From NCBI GenBank assembly GCA_922989275.2, contig OV277866.1:37527246-37591245 (forward strand): DNA of 64,000 nucleotides, given 5' to 3'. The notes under the pieces were generated by a model. It had not been told where the DNA came from. It was given only the letters and a program-made list of their open reading frames with translations, and did not search any database. Position numbers and translations under genes: made by a program. Positions 63,629 to 64,000 of this stretch are shown here, piece after piece. Numbering within the stretch: position 1 is the stretch's first letter; each line of letters begins with the position of its first letter. This DNA is from Gari tellinella (taxonomy: Eukaryota > Mollusca > Bivalvia > Cardiida > Psammobiidae).

Positions 63629-64000
63629 ACAGCAGCAGAAATCGGGGAGATTGTCAAGGCATCCCCATGTAAGTCCTGTGAACTCGACCCAATACCTACA
63701 TGGCTCTTAAAGTTATGCCTTGGCGAGCTCCTACAGTCGTTAACAAAAATTGTGACCTCTTCGCTGGAATCTGCGTATGTTCCAAAAGAATTAAAAAAGT
63801 CGCATGTAAGACCTCTTTTGAAGAAACCTGATCTCAATACAAATGATCTTAAGAACTACAGGCCTGTTTCTCTCCAAAGTATTAGAAAAAGTTGTAGACA
63901 GACGCATTGAGTCCCATTTGGCCAAAACCAATCTGCATGAACAGCATCAGTCAGCATATCGTAAGCATCACTCTACAGAAACTGCTCTTGTTAAAGTTCA
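63628..64000 (+). pseudogene. LINE (CR1/jockey-type) reverse-transcriptase fragment, disrupted
   Basis: Encodes a non-LTR retrotransposon ORF2 region: DPIPTWLLK, then PLLKKPDL and NYRPVS, the entry to the RT domain. Near 63866-63872 a few codons are missing and the frame shifts. Reading resumes in another frame with KVLEKVVDRRIE and QSAYRKHHSTETALVKV up to the window end. The 5' side is replaced by the 45-bp minisatellite. Clade judged from memory of motif style; no restored sequence is given. Confidence 0.85.

Noticed and set aside
63174..63837. 150-206 residue minus-strand frames over the 45-bp repeat
   Set aside because: Period of 45 keeps all frames open; repetitive translation only.

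Overview
This is eukaryotic, AT-rich, repeat-loaded DNA from an invertebrate animal, most likely a mollusc and probably a bivalve. That assignment is an inference from the protein, the dense small-transposon content and the many TACATGTA-like words; no marker in the window settles the species. There is one recognisable protein-coding host gene, no rRNA and no convincing functional tRNA gene.

The gene is a vesicular monoamine transporter (SLC18/VMAT family) on the + strand. I assembled 13 coding exons by eye between 27281 and 61627. All have GT-AG borders and every exon-exon phase agrees. They give 510 codons from the initiator Met to just past the last membrane segment. The short cytoplasmic C-terminal tail and the stop codon were not found and probably lie beyond the window. 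Introns are long (9.1 kb for intron 1, 6.5 kb for intron 2) and consist largely of transposon-derived sequence.

Layout: 1-27280 is upstream DNA with no gene, packed with small non-autonomous transposons. 27281-27419 is exon 1. Intron 1 ends in a long GTA trinucleotide repeat just before exon 2 (36564-36981). Intron 2 holds a 1.8-kb foldback element with internal 76-bp tandem repeats. Exons 3-13 lie at 43497-61627. Intron 10 contains a 74-bp x ~14 satellite array. The window ends with a 45-bp minisatellite joined to a broken LINE reverse-transcriptase fragment (63628-64000).

The most unusual signal is a set of small elements that each carry a near-perfect ~66-72 bp palindrome at or near the centre. 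I call the families A-K for this report. Their outer ends point to different transposon groups: TA-flanked CAGT ends (A, D, E, F: Tc1/mariner/pogo-like), TTAA-flanked CCC ends (B, K: piggyBac-like) and 8-bp target duplications with AGGGCTGCC ends (G: hAT-like). The palindromes nevertheless belong to only a few sequence types. One runs CAAACAGTnTnGAnCC-GATCAGA and another TTAAAGCAnG-AGTAAAnCAGAA. Family A alone has close to 30 copies, many exactly 246 bp long. Nested insertions (B in A, P and Q in D, K in E, A in F) confirm target sites and give relative ages.
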